DNA of 64,000 nucleotides. Origin: Hippopus hippopus. Its lineage: Eukaryota; Mollusca; Bivalvia; Cardiida; Cardiidae. The notes under the pieces were generated by a model, which was given only the letters and a program-made list of their open reading frames with translations, did not search any database and was not told the DNA's origin. The stretch is from the NCBI GenBank assembly GCA_946811185.2, contig OX328109.1:47141412-47205411 (forward strand), given 5' to 3'. The translations under genes were made by a program, and so were the position numbers. This document shows positions 48,918-62,885 of the stretch, piece by piece. Within the stretch, counting starts at the first letter, position 1. The number at the start of each line of letters is the position of its first letter.

Positions 48918-51599
48918 CATAAGCCTCTGACAACAAGCCTAGTTGCTTTATTAAAATGTAAATCAAAATCAGAGTGCACAGATGATGTAGTCTGATCTCT
49001 TATACCTTGTGAGCTTTTCTGACTGAAAATCTATTTAATCGTAAATTAAACACGTGAAATAATAATAATAATGATAATAATAATAATACATATAATATCG
49101 GTAATAATAGATCTAGTTGTTGTTGTCCGATTTCTATTTGCTAAGTTAATTATGAATTTCAATTATGTTGCAGGTACTCCAAATATTTGCTTATCTATAA
49201 AAATTGAAATTGGGGAAAAAATGATAGTTTATTTAAAATTTGAAAAATAATAAGTTCAAAATTAACTGTATTTCTTAATTTAAAGTAGATCTACATGAAT
49301 TCCACGCACAACAGACTTACCCAGAAAATGGCTCTTTTTCAACATTAGCAAAGTAGAGACAATAATCAGGAATACAAGAGATATGAATCTTGTTGCAATG
49401 TAGAACAGATAAATGTCCCCAAAGGCGATGTTACTTTTTGACTGGTCGCCCCTGGGTACAGAGACGATCAAGACAAAATCAGTTGAAAGCTCTGCACAGA
49501 TTTTGTGGGCAAGTTTGAACTCTCATAATTTAGCAAACACAGCAAATCACCGTAGCGTCTTTTTTATTAAGACTAGTTACAATGATTATCGCTATTCTTC
49601 GGAAAGAATTTTGATTGCATTTAGTAATCGGATAATGTAATGAAATACTGATTAAACAATAGGTAATTACTGAAATGAATAGATTATTTGACCAGTCTGA
49701 TCAACGTCTACACAGTTCATTCAAATATCGAAAGACATGTATACACAGCATTTACACACTTAACCGTTTACCACATAAACAAGGGTATTAATGACCTTGG
49801 GGAATATTTTGAACCAATATTCTCACGTTTTCCAAGACTTTGTACCCTTTTAAAGTCTAATCAAATAATTGCAGCCACAGTTGTTTTGTCATTTGCAAAT
49901 CTTCCCATTTGACAGGTTTGACATTTGAGCACTGTCTGTGACGGAGTAAACACACTGTTTAAACTATCGATTTTGACCCCCCCCCCCCAAAAAAATACAT
50001 ACATACTTGGAGCAATATAAAAGATTTAAAACTGAGACTCGATTGTGGGAAGTCTGATCTATACCTACACCTTTCAGCATTGTTGGTCTGACGTACATTG
50101 AAATATGGATTATACAAATACGTAACTATTACATACTTTATTATTCATACTTGGGTGTCTTTGTTCTGAGCAATCTGATGCATTGTTCACTTTCTAAAAT
50201 ATTGGCGAGTTTCAACTGTTTGTTGGAATAGAAATGCTTTTGAAAACGGTAAAACAGCAGTTCTGGATGTTCATCATGACAAGCAATCAGAACTGCTGCT
50301 ATATTGCTTTATATACAAGAACATGTTTGACATTAGTATGAAGTTTTACAGGCCAGATCAACACAAGAACTTGTCCTTTAAACAAACAAACAAAAATTAG
50401 TGACCTTGATACTCTGTAATTCGAATTCAAAGATAACTCGAAATTTGAGATACGTAACGATAAGATAAACATTCAAAATTATTGAATGGGAATCAAATAA
50501 AATAAGAGAATCCTACCTTTTGGTTGCGACTGCGGTCTCTAAGTATGAATAAAGTGCAAATTTTTCTTGAAATGTAGAGGAATAATGAAAACGTTGTAAT
50601 AAATTTAGCAAGTAACTCTGTGGGCCCAGTGCGGAGACGGTGAATATATAGTCACCGAATTGCGCGACTGTAAGTAACCAATCGTATTTGAGTAAACAGG
50701 TGACGTGTAAGTGTTCGGGGGCGTGTTAAACCTTTATTTTGAAAGCAGCTGATGCAGAATCTAGTATGCACAGAAACATTGAAACGAATGGAGAATTTGT
50801 TAACTGAGATTCTTCATGTCCATCGCATTCCTCTTTAAGCAAGATACTTTGTATCCGTTATGTAATTTGATATTCTTACAAGGACTTGTAGTTTGACAAT
50901 ATCTATATGGTTTCTGCATAAGAAAAATAAAGGGCACAGCCTTGACCTTTGAAGAATCGCAATTTACGGAAAATTTTGCACATGTGCTAATCTTTGCATC
51001 AGACGATCAAGTGTTTCAACGACCTTGCAGAAGACGGGCTTTGAAAATATGGTGGAGCAAGGAAAAAATTATGATAACAACCACTTTCTCTAATTTCCAC
51101 ATCGTTTTATTTCCTTTCAAAGACAAACCACAATCTTTTTAAACATATTTTACTATTTCGCTTTGACTTTGGAGAATTCTAGACTTTTGTCGTCTGCTTA
51201 AACCTCAAACTAAGTATAATTAATTCGATTACGGACAAATAAGTTGTGACCACCATCTTTCCTGCATGTTTGACAAGATACACTGTTTGACTACGGAATA
51301 AAATATTCTTTTGAGGTTTTTTTTTTTTTCTTCCACTGGTCTACTTAAGAAATATATTATACTGTCCATATATATTATCCAATAACAAACTGAAAAATAA
51401 GCTCATAGGACAAAAGTTAACAATATGACAGCACGCGATAATTTGACAAATCCTAGTATTGATAGGATTGTAGATTTACAAAATTGTTTCAGAAATAACC
51501 TATAGAAGTCAAAATGCTAATTTTGCTTAAAACATGCCCTGCGCTCATGGCAAACCCCAAAAATAACCATAACTTAAGGAATTATACCAATCTGTCGCA
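48918..51599. other. intergenic DNA with decayed repeats, no supported gene
   Basis: Contains a family D remnant (48965-49010), an (AAT)n tract near 49060-49090 and decayed family A copies at 49759-49920 and about 50940-51200. The ORFs I examined here are short and unsupported. Confidence 0.4.
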
Positions 51600-51765
51600 T
51601 TGTTTCGACGATGGTTATGTGGGAAAGCACCCTACTAAGTACTGGTAAAAGAAACTCCAGGAAAGCATGGATAGGTGCACTGGCCGCTGCAATATAACTA
51701 AGAAAATGTTGAAACGGCCTTAAATGCCATTCAGTTAATCTATCAGTCATATCTGTAGACTGAAT
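51600..51765 (+). mobile_element. SINE 3' part
   Basis: CGATGGTTATGTGGGAAAGC, AGAAACTCCAGGAAAGCATG and GCACTGGCCGCTGCAATATA match the SINE at 48.1 kb. Confidence 0.65.
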
Positions 51766-51901
51766 TATTAACAAGAGTGTCCGCATTTTACCAGCAAATG
51801 GTTATATTTTCTTTTAAAGCATCTAATTACGATCGATACTTTTGGTTGACATATTTACACATGATTTCAGTCTGTGTAATATAACTGAGCTATTCTCTCT
51901 A

Positions 51902-53165
51902 GCAACCAGTTTTGCAATAAAAACGAGAATTGCAATAAATTATTGCAAAACTCGTTGCGATGATAGAAAATTTATTACATTTCACCTCACAACCAGTTTT
52001 GCAATAAAAACGAGAATTGCAATAAAATGATTATATATATCATATTCGATCGTTTTCCAATCAAAACCAAATTAAAGTCCAATTTAATGTTAAATGGGGT
52101 ATATATGTAAAACCTAAATTGAGTTATAGAAAGTGCGCTTCAAAGACCAAGAAGAACATTTCAGGCTAAACACTATTAAGGCTTAAATCTTTGAAAACTT
52201 TCATTAAGTCGATTAAATACCGTAAACAACATTGAATTTTGACTGCTTAAGAAACAATATGTCTTAAACCAGTATTGCAATAAATTATTACAAAACTCGT
52301 TGCGATGACAGAAAATTTATTACATTTCACTTCACAACCAGTTTTGCAATAAAAACGAGAATTGCAATAAAATGATTTTATATATCATATTCGATCGTTT
52401 TCCAATCAAAACCAAATTAAAGTCCAATTTAATGTTAACTAGGATTATGTAAGATCTAAATTAAGTTACAGAAAGTGCGCTTCAAAGACCAAGAAGAACA
52501 TTTCAGGCTAAACGCTATTAAGGCTTAAATCTTTGAAAATTTTGATAAAGTCGATTAAATACCGTAAACAACATTGAATTTTGACTGTTTCAGAAACAAA
52601 ATGTCTTAAAACCGTATTGCAATAAATTATTGCAAAACTCGTTGCGATGACAGAAAATTTGTTACATTTCATTTCACAACCAGTTTTGCAATAAAAACGA
52701 GAATTGCAATAAAATGATTATATATATATCATATTCGATCGTTTTCCAATCAAAACCAAATTAAAGTCCAATTTAATGTGAACTTGGATTATGTAAGACC
52801 TACACTGAGTTACAGAAAGTGAACTTCAAAGACCAAGAAGAACATTTCAGGCTAAACACTATTAAGGCTTAAATCTTTGAAAACTTTCATAAAGTCGATT
52901 AAATACCGTAAACAACATTGAATTTTGACTGTTTCAAAGACAACATGTCTTAAACCAGTATTGCAATAAATTATTGCAAAAGTCGTTGCGATGACAGAAA
53001 ATTTATTACATTTCACTTCACAACCAGTTTTGTAATAAAAACGAGAATTGCAATAAAATGATTTTATACGTCATATTCGATCGTTTTCCATTCAAAACAA
53101 GTAAGTGTGCAATTTAAATTTAACTTGGATTATGTAAGACCTAAACAAAGTTCCACAAAGTCATT
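51902..53165. repeat. left arm: about 3.5 tandem units of about 344 bp
   Basis: AACCAGTTTTGCAATAAAAA begins at 51991, 52336 and 52678, with a one-base variant (TGTAATAAAA) at 53022, giving periods of 345, 342 and 344 bp; an extra partial copy marks the outer end at 51904. Confidence 0.85.
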
Positions 53166-54189
53166 GTTTGAGTGGATAGGAGCCAAGTCCAAAATTACAT
53201 TTTTTATCCTAAATCGGCTCGTTTACGAGCTTTATTGGGGCAAAGAATTGTTATGTGAAAGTCATTTATGAGATTAGGCGAGCACTTCACTTCAAACAAA
53301 ATCATCAGACGCACTTTACATCTCAGAAGTATGCGTCGTTGGTCCTTAGCATATTAAGAAAATAAGTGAAGAAGGTGGTTTCGCACGAATTGCAATAAAC
53401 TATCGCAAAACCCGTAGCATTGACTGAAAACTTATAACAGTTTGCTGCTCAACAATTTTTAGCTATAAATCGAGGATAGCAAAACAAATTTGGTTTCTTT
53501 TGAAAATCGATTTTGTTTATTTGTCAAACTTTGAGCAAATCAGCCATAGTAAAATCTTTGAAATTCCCCCATGTTGAAATCATCTCTCTGTATATAATTG
53601 CATGTTCATTGGGTAAACCTCTATCAGATTGTTTAAAGAATATAAAGTGAATGAAATAAAATTTATTCAGTAAAAAATCACCGAACTTGTAAACGGCCAC
53701 TGCGTACTACTCTTTTTATATCATATTTAGAAGTCTCAGACACAAAACCGAGAAAGAGAATAACCTCCTTTTCAAAAGTCACACAAATCGCAATTTTAAG
53801 ACAAATTCCAAAACCTCTGTCCAAGAAATCCACAAAAAATGTTGTTTTAACCGATTTATTGGTAAGCTTAATCGTGCTAGAATTCAATCTATTGAATGGT
53901 AAGGATTTGTTTTGGTAAGGTATCTCACAATTGCCCAATAAGTAAAGTATACCCCACCACCAGTGTTTATTTTGAGATCAGGGATGTTGACGGACTCGTG
54001 TCATTTAAATTGTGTTCCTTGGGATTTTTTTTCCTCATTGGTTTTTCTTGAAATGGATATTACTTGGGTATTGAATAAATACCCGTCTGAATTGGAATGA
54101 AAATTAGGGAAAAGCGTGTTTCATAAATAACGACAAATGAGGTCGTTAATGTTGTACAGGAAGATCTTCTCTGAAACAGGTAGTTCGAT

Positions 54190-55510
54190 TTTTAGATGAG
54201 CTATTGTGATCACTCACCGTCCGTCGGCGTCCGTCGTCCGTCCGTCGTCTGTCCATCCGTCCGTCCATTCACATTTCTTTGTTTACACTCTAGCATCTAC
54301 AAATATTAACCAATCAGCACCAAACTTGGTCAAAATATATATTACCATAAGATGTCGGATGAGTTCGATTATGGGTCTAATCGGACCAGAACAACTGGAG
54401 TTATTTGCCCTTGAATTAGAAAAATTGCTATATTTGACTTTGTTTACACTCTAGCATCTACAATTTTTAACCAATCAGCATCAAACTTGGTAAAAATATT
54501 TATGACCATACGATGTCGGATGAGTTCGATTATGGGTCTAATCAGACCTGAACGACTGGGGTTATTTGCCCTTGAATTAGAAAGTTCTTTAGAATAGTTT
54601 TTTGTCCGGAGCATAACTTTGTCATCTCCAGTCCGGTTGACTTGAAACTTGGCATTTGTGTTTGTTGCAATAATACGGAGTGCAGTGTGAAAGAACCATA
54701 ACTCTACCTCGTTCTGTCTATGAGTTATTTCCCTTTGATGGTCATTTTTATAGCATTTTCTACTTGTCAGGAATATAACTTTGTTATCTCTAGCCTTAAC
54801 ATCTTCAAATTTGTTATGCATGATTGTTGAAAAATTACGGAGTGCTGTGCACAAGAACCATAACTCTTCCTAGCACGAATTTTGAGTTATTCCCCTTTTG
54901 ACCTTCATTTTTATAGCATTTCTTGCTTGTCCGGAGCAAAACTTTGTCGTCTTAAGTAGGAATGACTTGAAATATGGTATGCTTATTTGTTGAAATATTT
55001 GGAAGTGCAGTGCACAAGAATTGTAACTCTAACTCGTGCTGTATTTGAGTTATTTCCCTTTGATCACCATTTTTACAGCATTTAGTGCTTGTCCGGAATA
55101 TAACTTTGTCATCTCAAGTCAGAACAACTTCAAACTTGGTATGCATGTTTGTTGCAATACTACAGAGTACAGCGTGCAAGAACAATAACTCTACCTAGCG
55201 CGGTTTTGAGTAATTCCACTTTGATCTTCGTTTTTTTACAGTATTTCTTGCTTGTCCGGAACGGAACTTTGTCACCTTAAGTCAAATTGACTTGAGACTT
55301 GGTACACATGTTTGTTGGATTACCTGCCCTTTGCGATTATTATACCTCCTTGACAACTGGCAGTGGGACGGGCATATCTTGCGACAATTTGCCGCTCGTT
55401 TCATTATCATTTGGCCTTGAACCTCGATATTTGGTATTTATATTCACTGTAGACCTTTACTGCTTAGTACTCAGGTGAGCGATATAGGACCAACATGGTC
55501 CTCTTGTTAT
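54190..55510 (+). mobile_element. CTCACCTGAGC-type element inside the foldback loop
   Basis: Starts GAGCTATTGTGATCACTCAC with CGTCCGTC repeats and ends TCAGGTGAGCGATATAGGAC ... TGGTCCTCTTGTT. It carries about 140-240-bp repeated units (TAGCATCTACAA, CTTGTCCGGA, TTGAGTTATTTCCCTTTGA). Confidence 0.65.
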
Positions 55511-56295
55511 TGTTATCCGGCAGAAATTTTCGATACCGAAAGAAGTAGTCATCTTATGCTGACGTGCAAAGAAAAAATGTCGATGCTTAAGAAGATTATA
55601 TATTTTTAGTCAAAACGAAATTCCTAAAAGCGAATGATCATCACCCGAAGGCCCTTAATATGAAAAATTCAAAGCCTCAAAAAGATCGCAATTTGTCGGT
55701 ATTATACGACAGTTTAGAGAAAGATCAGCCTTCATACACATCAAGTTTGATTTTTACCCACAATTTGAAACGGATGGTTGTTTTTCAGTGACAGTACGCC
55801 AACTTAAAAAATAAAATTAAAAAAAAAAATGGCTTGTCAGACTCATTTAAGGCTTCATTGGTTTATCGAAGTTATTTGCACTGTGAACCGTTACGCTGAG
55901 AGAACCTTATAGGAAATCCGTGAATTAAAGAAATTGGATCAGAGATCGAACTCAGTGCAGGCCGATGGGGTGGGGGGGGGGGGGTTTAAAGTGGTTGTAA
56001 GGTTAGGTAGAATGACCATTTATCAACAGAAATTGTATCGAAGGCGAAAAGTGTTGACCCCGGCCAGCCTGTGCATTTCACGAAGACTGACCAGGGTCGG
56101 TCAAGTTGCAGAAAGGGCGCAAAATTGTCATAGAGCTTAAATTTGTGACGTTATTTACTTAGAGCAAGAGCCGTCGTAGACGGATTACGTTCCCTGAACA
56201 TGTCTCTGTTTAGGAGAATGAAGGCTGCCTGTAAATGGTTGGTCACGGGAGAGGAGGGTGGGGTGAAACAGACTACTTAAGACTGGAAAAGTACT

Positions 56296-57960
56296 ACGTT
56301 TAAATCCTTATTAAAGCCTTAATAGTGTTTAGTGTGACATGTTTTCATTGGTCTTTGAATTATCACTTTTTGTAACTTTGTTTATGTCTTACATAATCCA
56401 GTTTAAAAATAAATTGCACACTGACTTTGTTTGATTGGAAAACTGACGAATATGATATATATAATGATTTTATTGCAATTTTCGTTTTTATCGCAAAACT
56501 GGTTGTGAAGCGAAAAGTAATACATTTTCTGTCATCGCAACGAGTTTTGTAATAATTAATTGCAATACTGGTTTAGATATATTGTGACCTGACCATTTAC
56601 AATTTAATGTTGTATACGATATTTATTCGACTTTTAAAGGTATTCATAGATTTAAGTCTTAAGAGTATTAAGCCTAAAATGTTCCTATTTGTCTTTGAAT
56701 TATCACTTTCTGTAACTTCATTTATGTCTTAGATAATCCAATTTAACATTACATTGCATTCATACTTGGTTTTGATTTGAAAACGATCGAATATGATATA
56801 TAAAATCATTTTATTTCTATTCTCGTTTTTATTGCAAAACTGGTTGTGAAGTGAAACGTAGTAAATTTTCTGTCATCGCAACGAGTTTTGTAATAATTTA
56901 TTGCAATACTGGTTTAAGACATGTTGTTTCTGAAACAGTCAAAATTCAATGTTGTTTACGGTATTTAATCGACTTTATGAAAGTTTTCAAAGATTTAAGC
57001 CTTAATAGTGTTTAGCCTGAAATGTTCTTCTTGGTCTTTGAAGCGCACTTTCTGTAACTTAATTTAGGTCTTATATAATCCAATTCAACATTAAATTGCA
57101 CTCTAATTTGGTTTTAATTGGAAAGCGATCGAATATGATATATATAATAATTTTATTGCAATTCTCGTTTTTATTGCAAAACTGACTGTGAAGTGAAATA
57201 AAATAAATTTTCTGTCATCGCAACGAGTTTTGCAATAATTTATTGCAATACTGGTTTAAGACATACTGTTTGTTAAGCAGTCAAAATTCAATGTTGTTTA
57301 CGGTATTTAATCGACTTTATGAAAATTTCCAAAGATTTAAGCCTTAATAGTGTTTAGCCTGAAATGTTCCTATTAATCTTTGAAGCGCACTTTCTGTAAC
57401 TTAATTTAGGTCTTATGTAATCTAATTTAACATTAAATTGGACTTTAATTTGGTTTTAATTGGAAAACGATCAAATATAATATAAATATTCATTTTATTG
57501 CAATTCTCGTTTTTATTGCAAAACTGGTTGTGAAGTGAAATATAATAAATTTTCTGTCATCGCAACGAGTTTTGTAATAATTTATTGCAATACTGGTTTA
57601 AGACATATTGTTTCTGTAACAGTCAAAATACAATGTTGTTTACGGTATTTAATCGGCTTTATGAAAGTTTTCAAAGATTTAAGCCTTAATAGTGTTTAGC
57701 CTGAAATATTCTTATTGTTCTTTGAAGCGCACTTTCTGTAACTCAATTTAGGTTTTACATAATCCAAGTTAACATTAAATTGGACTTTAATTTGGTTTTG
57801 ATTGGAAAACGATCGAATATGATATATATAATAATTTTATTGCAATTCTCGTTTTTATTGCAAAACTGGTTGTGAAGTGAAATGTAATAAATTTTCTGTC
57901 ATCGAAACGAGTTTTGCAATAATTTATTGCAATTCTCGTTTTTATTGCAAAACTGGTTGC
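56296..57960. repeat. right arm: about five tandem units of about 342 bp, inverted
   Basis: The complement of the left-arm landmark (GCAAAACTGGTTGTGAAG) recurs near 56501, 56842, 57185, 57526 and 57868, a period of 341-343 bp, with the extra terminal copy at 57954. Confidence 0.85.
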
Positions 57961-57962
57961 TA

Positions 57963-58141
57963 CAATGCTCTGTCAAAAGAAGGCTACATGCACCTCCGTG
58001 ATGCATTATACCATGCAAGTCATAACATAATTTTGGATCAATTATATCCATTTCCTCGGACAAATGACTGATTCCTGCGGTAGAATGGTGCTTGTACATG
58101 CAGAAGAAAAACCAAAATGTTTCGACCCATGTCAGCCATGA
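57963..58141. mobile_element. family B MITE, right part lost
   Basis: ATGCTCTGTCAAAAGAAGGC, CCGTGATGCATTATACCATG and TTTCGACCCATGTCAGCCAT. It begins directly at the foldback element's right end. Confidence 0.6.
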
Positions 58142-60589
58142 AAATGCCTATCCTTAAAACACGAAAATCGAGACTTTTGCTCAAGCTAGATCTATATAGA
58201 TCTACTCTTTTTTCATGTTTTAAACGTTTATTTTTTTACCTTGTTATTCTCTGCGACCTGCATTAAGCATAGCAAAAATATCAAGCAGTATTTCACAATT
58301 TTTTACATATGTAGATCTAATCATTTCTAAATCCTCTCTCCTTGCTGAATATTGTCTCTGATTTGGTTTTTGTGGAAACGAAAGAATTCAAAAGCTTTGA
58401 AAGAGAGTTTCCCGCTGCGCAGGACAACGAAAACTATTCCATTTAGAAGAAAATAGACTGGGATCAGGCTGCGCGGACATTCAGACTAATCTACATTTTT
58501 TCTCTTCACAAAGGTCACAGGAGATCATGATATGCAAGATATGATTTAAGATCAGACTACATTTCCGAAGTCGATCTTAGATACTGAAACCCACTGATAG
58601 GTGGAATAAAAAAAAAAAAAGACATTTTCATAACAGAGCAGAATAAGGGCAATTTCAGGAGTGTTCACTTCCATAACGGCCAAGCAAAATGGACAGCGAA
58701 GCTCAAAGATTCATGGGAATTAAAGTTTTGAAAGGTGATTTAAAGGGGGCTAATTAGTTTTTATGCCATGCATCAAAATTTCATTTTAATTATCAATAAA
58801 TAGAACAATACAAGATATAGTTTTTCTTACAACCGTAACTTGACGAGTATATATTCTATAAAAAGGCGCAATTTCGGGCGTCAAACAAGCGACATGGTCA
58901 TTTTTCAAACGAAAACTTCATATATGCCGTCATCATACTGATTTTAAAATCCTAGTAATCGACGCGTCTGATTAAGCATAGGACATTCCCACAATTCTTC
59001 GTGAAACTGTGTCACAAAATCTAAAAATACCTAAAGAGGCTACGTACCCTGTTACGGATACTGTATACCATTATTGTTTTCTTACTTTGTCTTTCTTTGC
59101 TGATGATTTGCCAGCTACCGGCTTTCTTAAGTCAGTGATATATCATTTTTGAACTTCGGTGAGATTATAAATACTGAATGGCTCCCTATAAGAGTTAAGT
59201 CAACATTTTCAGTCTATAGATAAAGAACAACGAAATAAGGACAAATTTAAGGTTACTGTTTTGTTCAGAATGGATAAGCTAAGTGTACAGTGAAAAACAA
59301 AGATCTGCACTAAACGTGCATTCTGATCTTAAGTAACTCCAGAGGTAACGAAAGTAAAAAAGAGCTTTAAGGTTCAATATATCCTTCAATGCGGACCATG
59401 CAACGAGATTCTTTTTCCCCTAAAAAATTGTACAGAACCTCGAAATGGAAAACGTGACTTTTAGGCTGTATGTTAGATTGTAAACAAAACACTTGACCTT
59501 AGATCCTCTTTTCGTGCAAGTAGACGCTCGCTCCCTTTTCTTCTTTTTTGAGCTTTGTTGATGTATTTAATTTGTCCTTTTTTGTGATACAACACAAGTA
59601 TTACAATATGCAACTTAATAGTAAATACTATCTCTGCAGATAATAATAATAATGATAATACATGGGGATGTACAGGCTCACAACAGAAAGATAAATCTTT
59701 TCAATTGTGGTCCCTTATGTAGTACTGATTTTTGTCTGCCACTGGCAAACACTGTAGACCAGATAAGACAAGAAATATCCAGTGTGGTTTTACAACATTT
59801 GCCCGCGAACAAGAGGTACATGTATTTTATTTCCAGTTTTACATATTCACATTTTAGCAAAATTTCTCGTCAGCAGATCTAAGATCAGACTGCCCTCCTT
59901 CCGGAAATCCTACTTAAGTCGCTTTTTACGATGAAAAATTTAAACTAGATGTATTAACAGTAGAGAAATGTTTGAGATGTAGCCTAGCAAATACAATATG
60001 AAAATAGAAAACATTACCAGGGCGCAGCCTAGTGCTCGTGCAACCAAAAAGCTACATAGATAACCAAGCTGACATCGTGCTTTGACAGATATCGTTCGAA
60101 GACGTTTAAGATTAATTCATTCTAAACAAAATTTACATATTTTTTTTTTTAATACAGTCTTAAATTAATGTCCCCTTGTTCATTTGATTACATGCATTTA
60201 CATTAAAATACTAACTCTTTTCTGATAGTGAAAAGATTATAAAGCATGCGCTAAGACAGGTGTATGCCCGGAAGCCCGGGCTTTAACAGTAACTATCGAA
60301 CCATAAAACAAACGAAATGCGCTTTCTCATTCAGGATAATATCATCTCGATTCTAAAATTAATTTTGCAAGAAAATAATAAAAAAAAAAAAACAGAAATA
60401 CTAAATGACGAAAAACGAAAAATCAAAGTAATGAAAGCACTGCTGAACTGGCAGAATTGAACAGAAGCAAACGTGTATTTGAAGAATGTTAGCTTTGTTT
60501 GTAAATCGTAAGACTTACACATTACATTTATTCACTAGCCTGGTTGCTCTTTTGCTGGTGTATTTCATAAATTCTATAGATATCTGATT
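58142..60589. other. intergenic DNA, no supported gene
   Basis: Only family D remnants are recognised (58543-58585, 59300-59335, 59880-59900). Confidence 0.4.
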
Positions 60590-61100
60590 CAGCTTCATGT
60601 CAAAAACATTACATATTTACATTGACTGGTGGGCGCTAAAGCGATCACCTTAGTAAAGTCATCCAGGGTTGATAAAGCCGAAGAGATCCTGATTTGATGT
60701 AAAGCACATGAGAGTATGTGACCTACTTGTTTGACCCGACATGACCCAATTTCGAACTTGACCGAGATATCCACAAGATACACCATTATGACCAAGTTTC
60801 AAGAGTATCAGGCTGACAATGTGGCCTCTAGACTGCACATAAGGCTTTCAAAGATTTGGCCCAGTGACCTACTTTTTCATCTGTTCTGACCCAATTTCGA
60901 AGTTGTCTAAGATATCATCAAGATAAACTCTATGATTTAGTTTCATGATAATCTGGCTAAAAAAAAAAAGTGGCCTCTACGGTGCACACAAAGTTCGTAA
61001 ACATTTGGTCCACTGATCTATTTTTTGACACAATATAACCCAATTTCGAACTTGTCCCAGAAATTAACAGAACAAACAATCTGATTAAAGAGGCCCTTAT
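60590..61100 (-). mobile_element. CTCACCTGAGC-type element, minus strand, partial
   Basis: Two to three units reading (plus strand) GACCCAATTTCGAA(C/G)TTG, ACCAAGTTTCAAGAGTATCA and AATGTGGCCTCTAGA, complementary to the units at 29-30 kb. Confidence 0.6.
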
Positions 61101-61401
61101 ACTCATTTTCAGCCAGTTTTAACTCATTTTGTCTTTATTTTATCAAACTATAGTCATTCTTATACCTTCATACCAAATATTGCGCCTCACGGTTGCAAGG
61201 TTGCTTAGATTACGGTCGATAGAAAATGCATTTCGCTGAGTTGCGGCCTTCCTTGTAAACAGACTCGTCGTTTCCGGTTTTTGAATCGAAGATTTCGATA
61301 TATCCGTTATACACTCGGGTAGATTCGTATGAAGATCATGCATTCTGTCACGTGACTATATTTGACCTTCGCCCTGCGTCTAATGAGGTAAACAAAGGAA
61401 A

Positions 61402-61668
61402 ATGGAGGCTTCTCTGTTGCAGCCTCGATTTTCAGAAGGAGGTCGCGACCTATATGCAAATTACACCGTATCCGACTCTAGGCGGAAACCAACGATAAAT
61501 TTCCGTGATGCATCGCCATTGTTTACAGCTTCGATCGTCAGCCAGTTTTCTTCTGACCAATGTTCGGTTTCTGATACAAATCTCCGTGTTTCTTTTTTTT
61601 CAATTACACCATATATGTCAGTAATTTATCCATGTTTACACAAAGGACTGATTTCTGTACCATTCTAA
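61402..61668 (+). CDS. possible short ORF or first exon, unknown
   Basis: An 88-codon ORF with a favourable start context (AAAATGG). It opens MEASLLQPRFSEGGRDLYAN and has no recognisable domain or membrane segment. It lies between two minus-strand repeats and could equally be chance. Confidence 0.15.
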   Translation: MEASLLQPRFSEGGRDLYANYTVSDSRRKPTINFRDASPLFTASIVSQFSSDQCSVSDTNLRVSFFSITPYMSVIYPCLHKGLISVPF

Positions 61669-61744
61669 ATTGTTTGAAATTTAACAGCGTTTTTGCTTAC
61701 CGGCTGTAGACTGGCATCATTAAGTTTCGTTGGTTTTGGACCGA

Positions 61745-62010
61745 AAATGTGGTCTCTGGAGTGTGAACAGGTTTTTTCCATTATTTGGTCCAATTACCTA
61801 ATTTTTGAGTCGACATGACCCAATTTTCAAACTTGTCTGAGATATATTCGAGACAAACATTCTGACCAAGTTTTATGAGTCCTGGACGGAAAATGTGTCC
61901 TCTAGAGTGTTGACGTCCGTTCGACGGGCGACGGACAGCATACGACGGACACAGCATCATCACAAAGACTCAGCGCTTTGTGTTCAAGTGGGCTAAAAAG
62001 TGCTTTTTTT
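61745..62010 (-). mobile_element. CTCACCTGAGC-type element, minus strand, 5' part
   Basis: GTGTTGACGTCCGTTCGACG and CGCTTTGTGTTCAAGTGGGC are the complement of the element start; one unit follows. Confidence 0.6.
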
Positions 62011-62269
62011 TCTATCATAGGATAGCCCCAACTTTTGGCACAACCATCGGGAGCCATCGGAAGAAATTTTTTCTTAATATATTTGAACAAAATAATAATA
62101 TTAAACCAGAAAATTGCCAAAGGGCAACATGTCGAGCTGGCCACGGGGGATTTTAAATGGGACATATACTCATAAAGGAGAATAAATGTGCCAAACAACA
62201 TTGAAATTTTTCCAAACCATGGAATCTATGCCTCGAACATGCTCTACCAATAATAATTTTATCATTTGA

Positions 62270-62645
62270 CCTTTCAGTGTGACCTTGAGCTTGGACCTTA
62301 CTGAACAAATGATTCCAATGGCATTTCTTCTGATATAAATGAACATTTGTGTAAAATTATTTTTAAATCCATCCAGAAATGTAGAAGTTGTAGCTTGGAC
62401 AAGCTCCATTCTATTTTATTATTGATCTTCAAGTGTGACCTTAACCTTGGACCAACCTGAATATAAGTTTCTAATGGCACTTCTACTCATAAAGGAGACC
62501 AACTGAGCCAAATCATTCTGAAATGCATTCATAACTGTAAAAGTTCCGGTCCAGGCAACTTCGGACGGACGCACGCACGCATACACTAACGCACGCACGC
62601 ACGGATGGACGGACGGACACACATACACCCAAAAATCATTGGCAA
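62270..62645 (-). mobile_element. related dispersed repeat with GGACGGACGCACGC
   Basis: Two similar units (TCAAGTGTGACCTTAACCTT, ACCAACCTGAATATAAG) and a CGCACGCACGC-type end, resembling the 5' end of the 14.5-kb repeat in reverse. Confidence 0.5.
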
Positions 62646-62675
62646 CTATTCAATCATATTATTTGTTTCTGAAAG

Positions 62676-62799
62676 GTAAGGAAGCATTAAGGAAAAGGAG
62701 AAATACTGGTTACCAGTATTTTCTCCTTTTCCCACAATGTTTTCAAATGTCCAGTTTCCCAGGGTCGTTAAAACTAAGAAATGTGTTGTAAAAAGTTAA
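62676..62799. mobile_element. TTAA MITE, left end lost
   Basis: Perfect hairpin AAATACTGGTTACCAGTATT within AAAAGGAG / CTCCTTTT arms; the right end is TGTTGTAAAAAGTTAA. Confidence 0.7.
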
Positions 62800-62885
62800 C
62801 AAGTTGAATGAGAGATTTCAAGTGAAAATAAAACAGAAATATTGCCGTATAGGGTTTTTGTCTCTATATGTCACAATACATTTGA

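Larger units (their letters stand above)
51902..57960. mobile_element. 6-kb foldback element with tandem-unit inverted arms
   Basis: The outer ends GCAACCAGTTTTGCAATAAA and its exact complement lie at 51902 and 57960, each preceded/followed by TA. The left arm (to about 53165) and right arm (from about 56296) are inverted copies made of tandem units of about 343 bp. The 3.1-kb loop holds a CTCACCTGAGC-type repeat, a family B fragment (56040-56110) and no recognised gene. The architecture matches foldback (FB/Galileo-like) elements; the superfamily is unknown. Confidence 0.7.

Noticed and set aside
51902..57960. Second Polinton-like element because of long inverted repeats
   Set aside because: The loop contains only repeats and no polymerase, capsid or integrase coding sequence, and the arms are tandem arrays.
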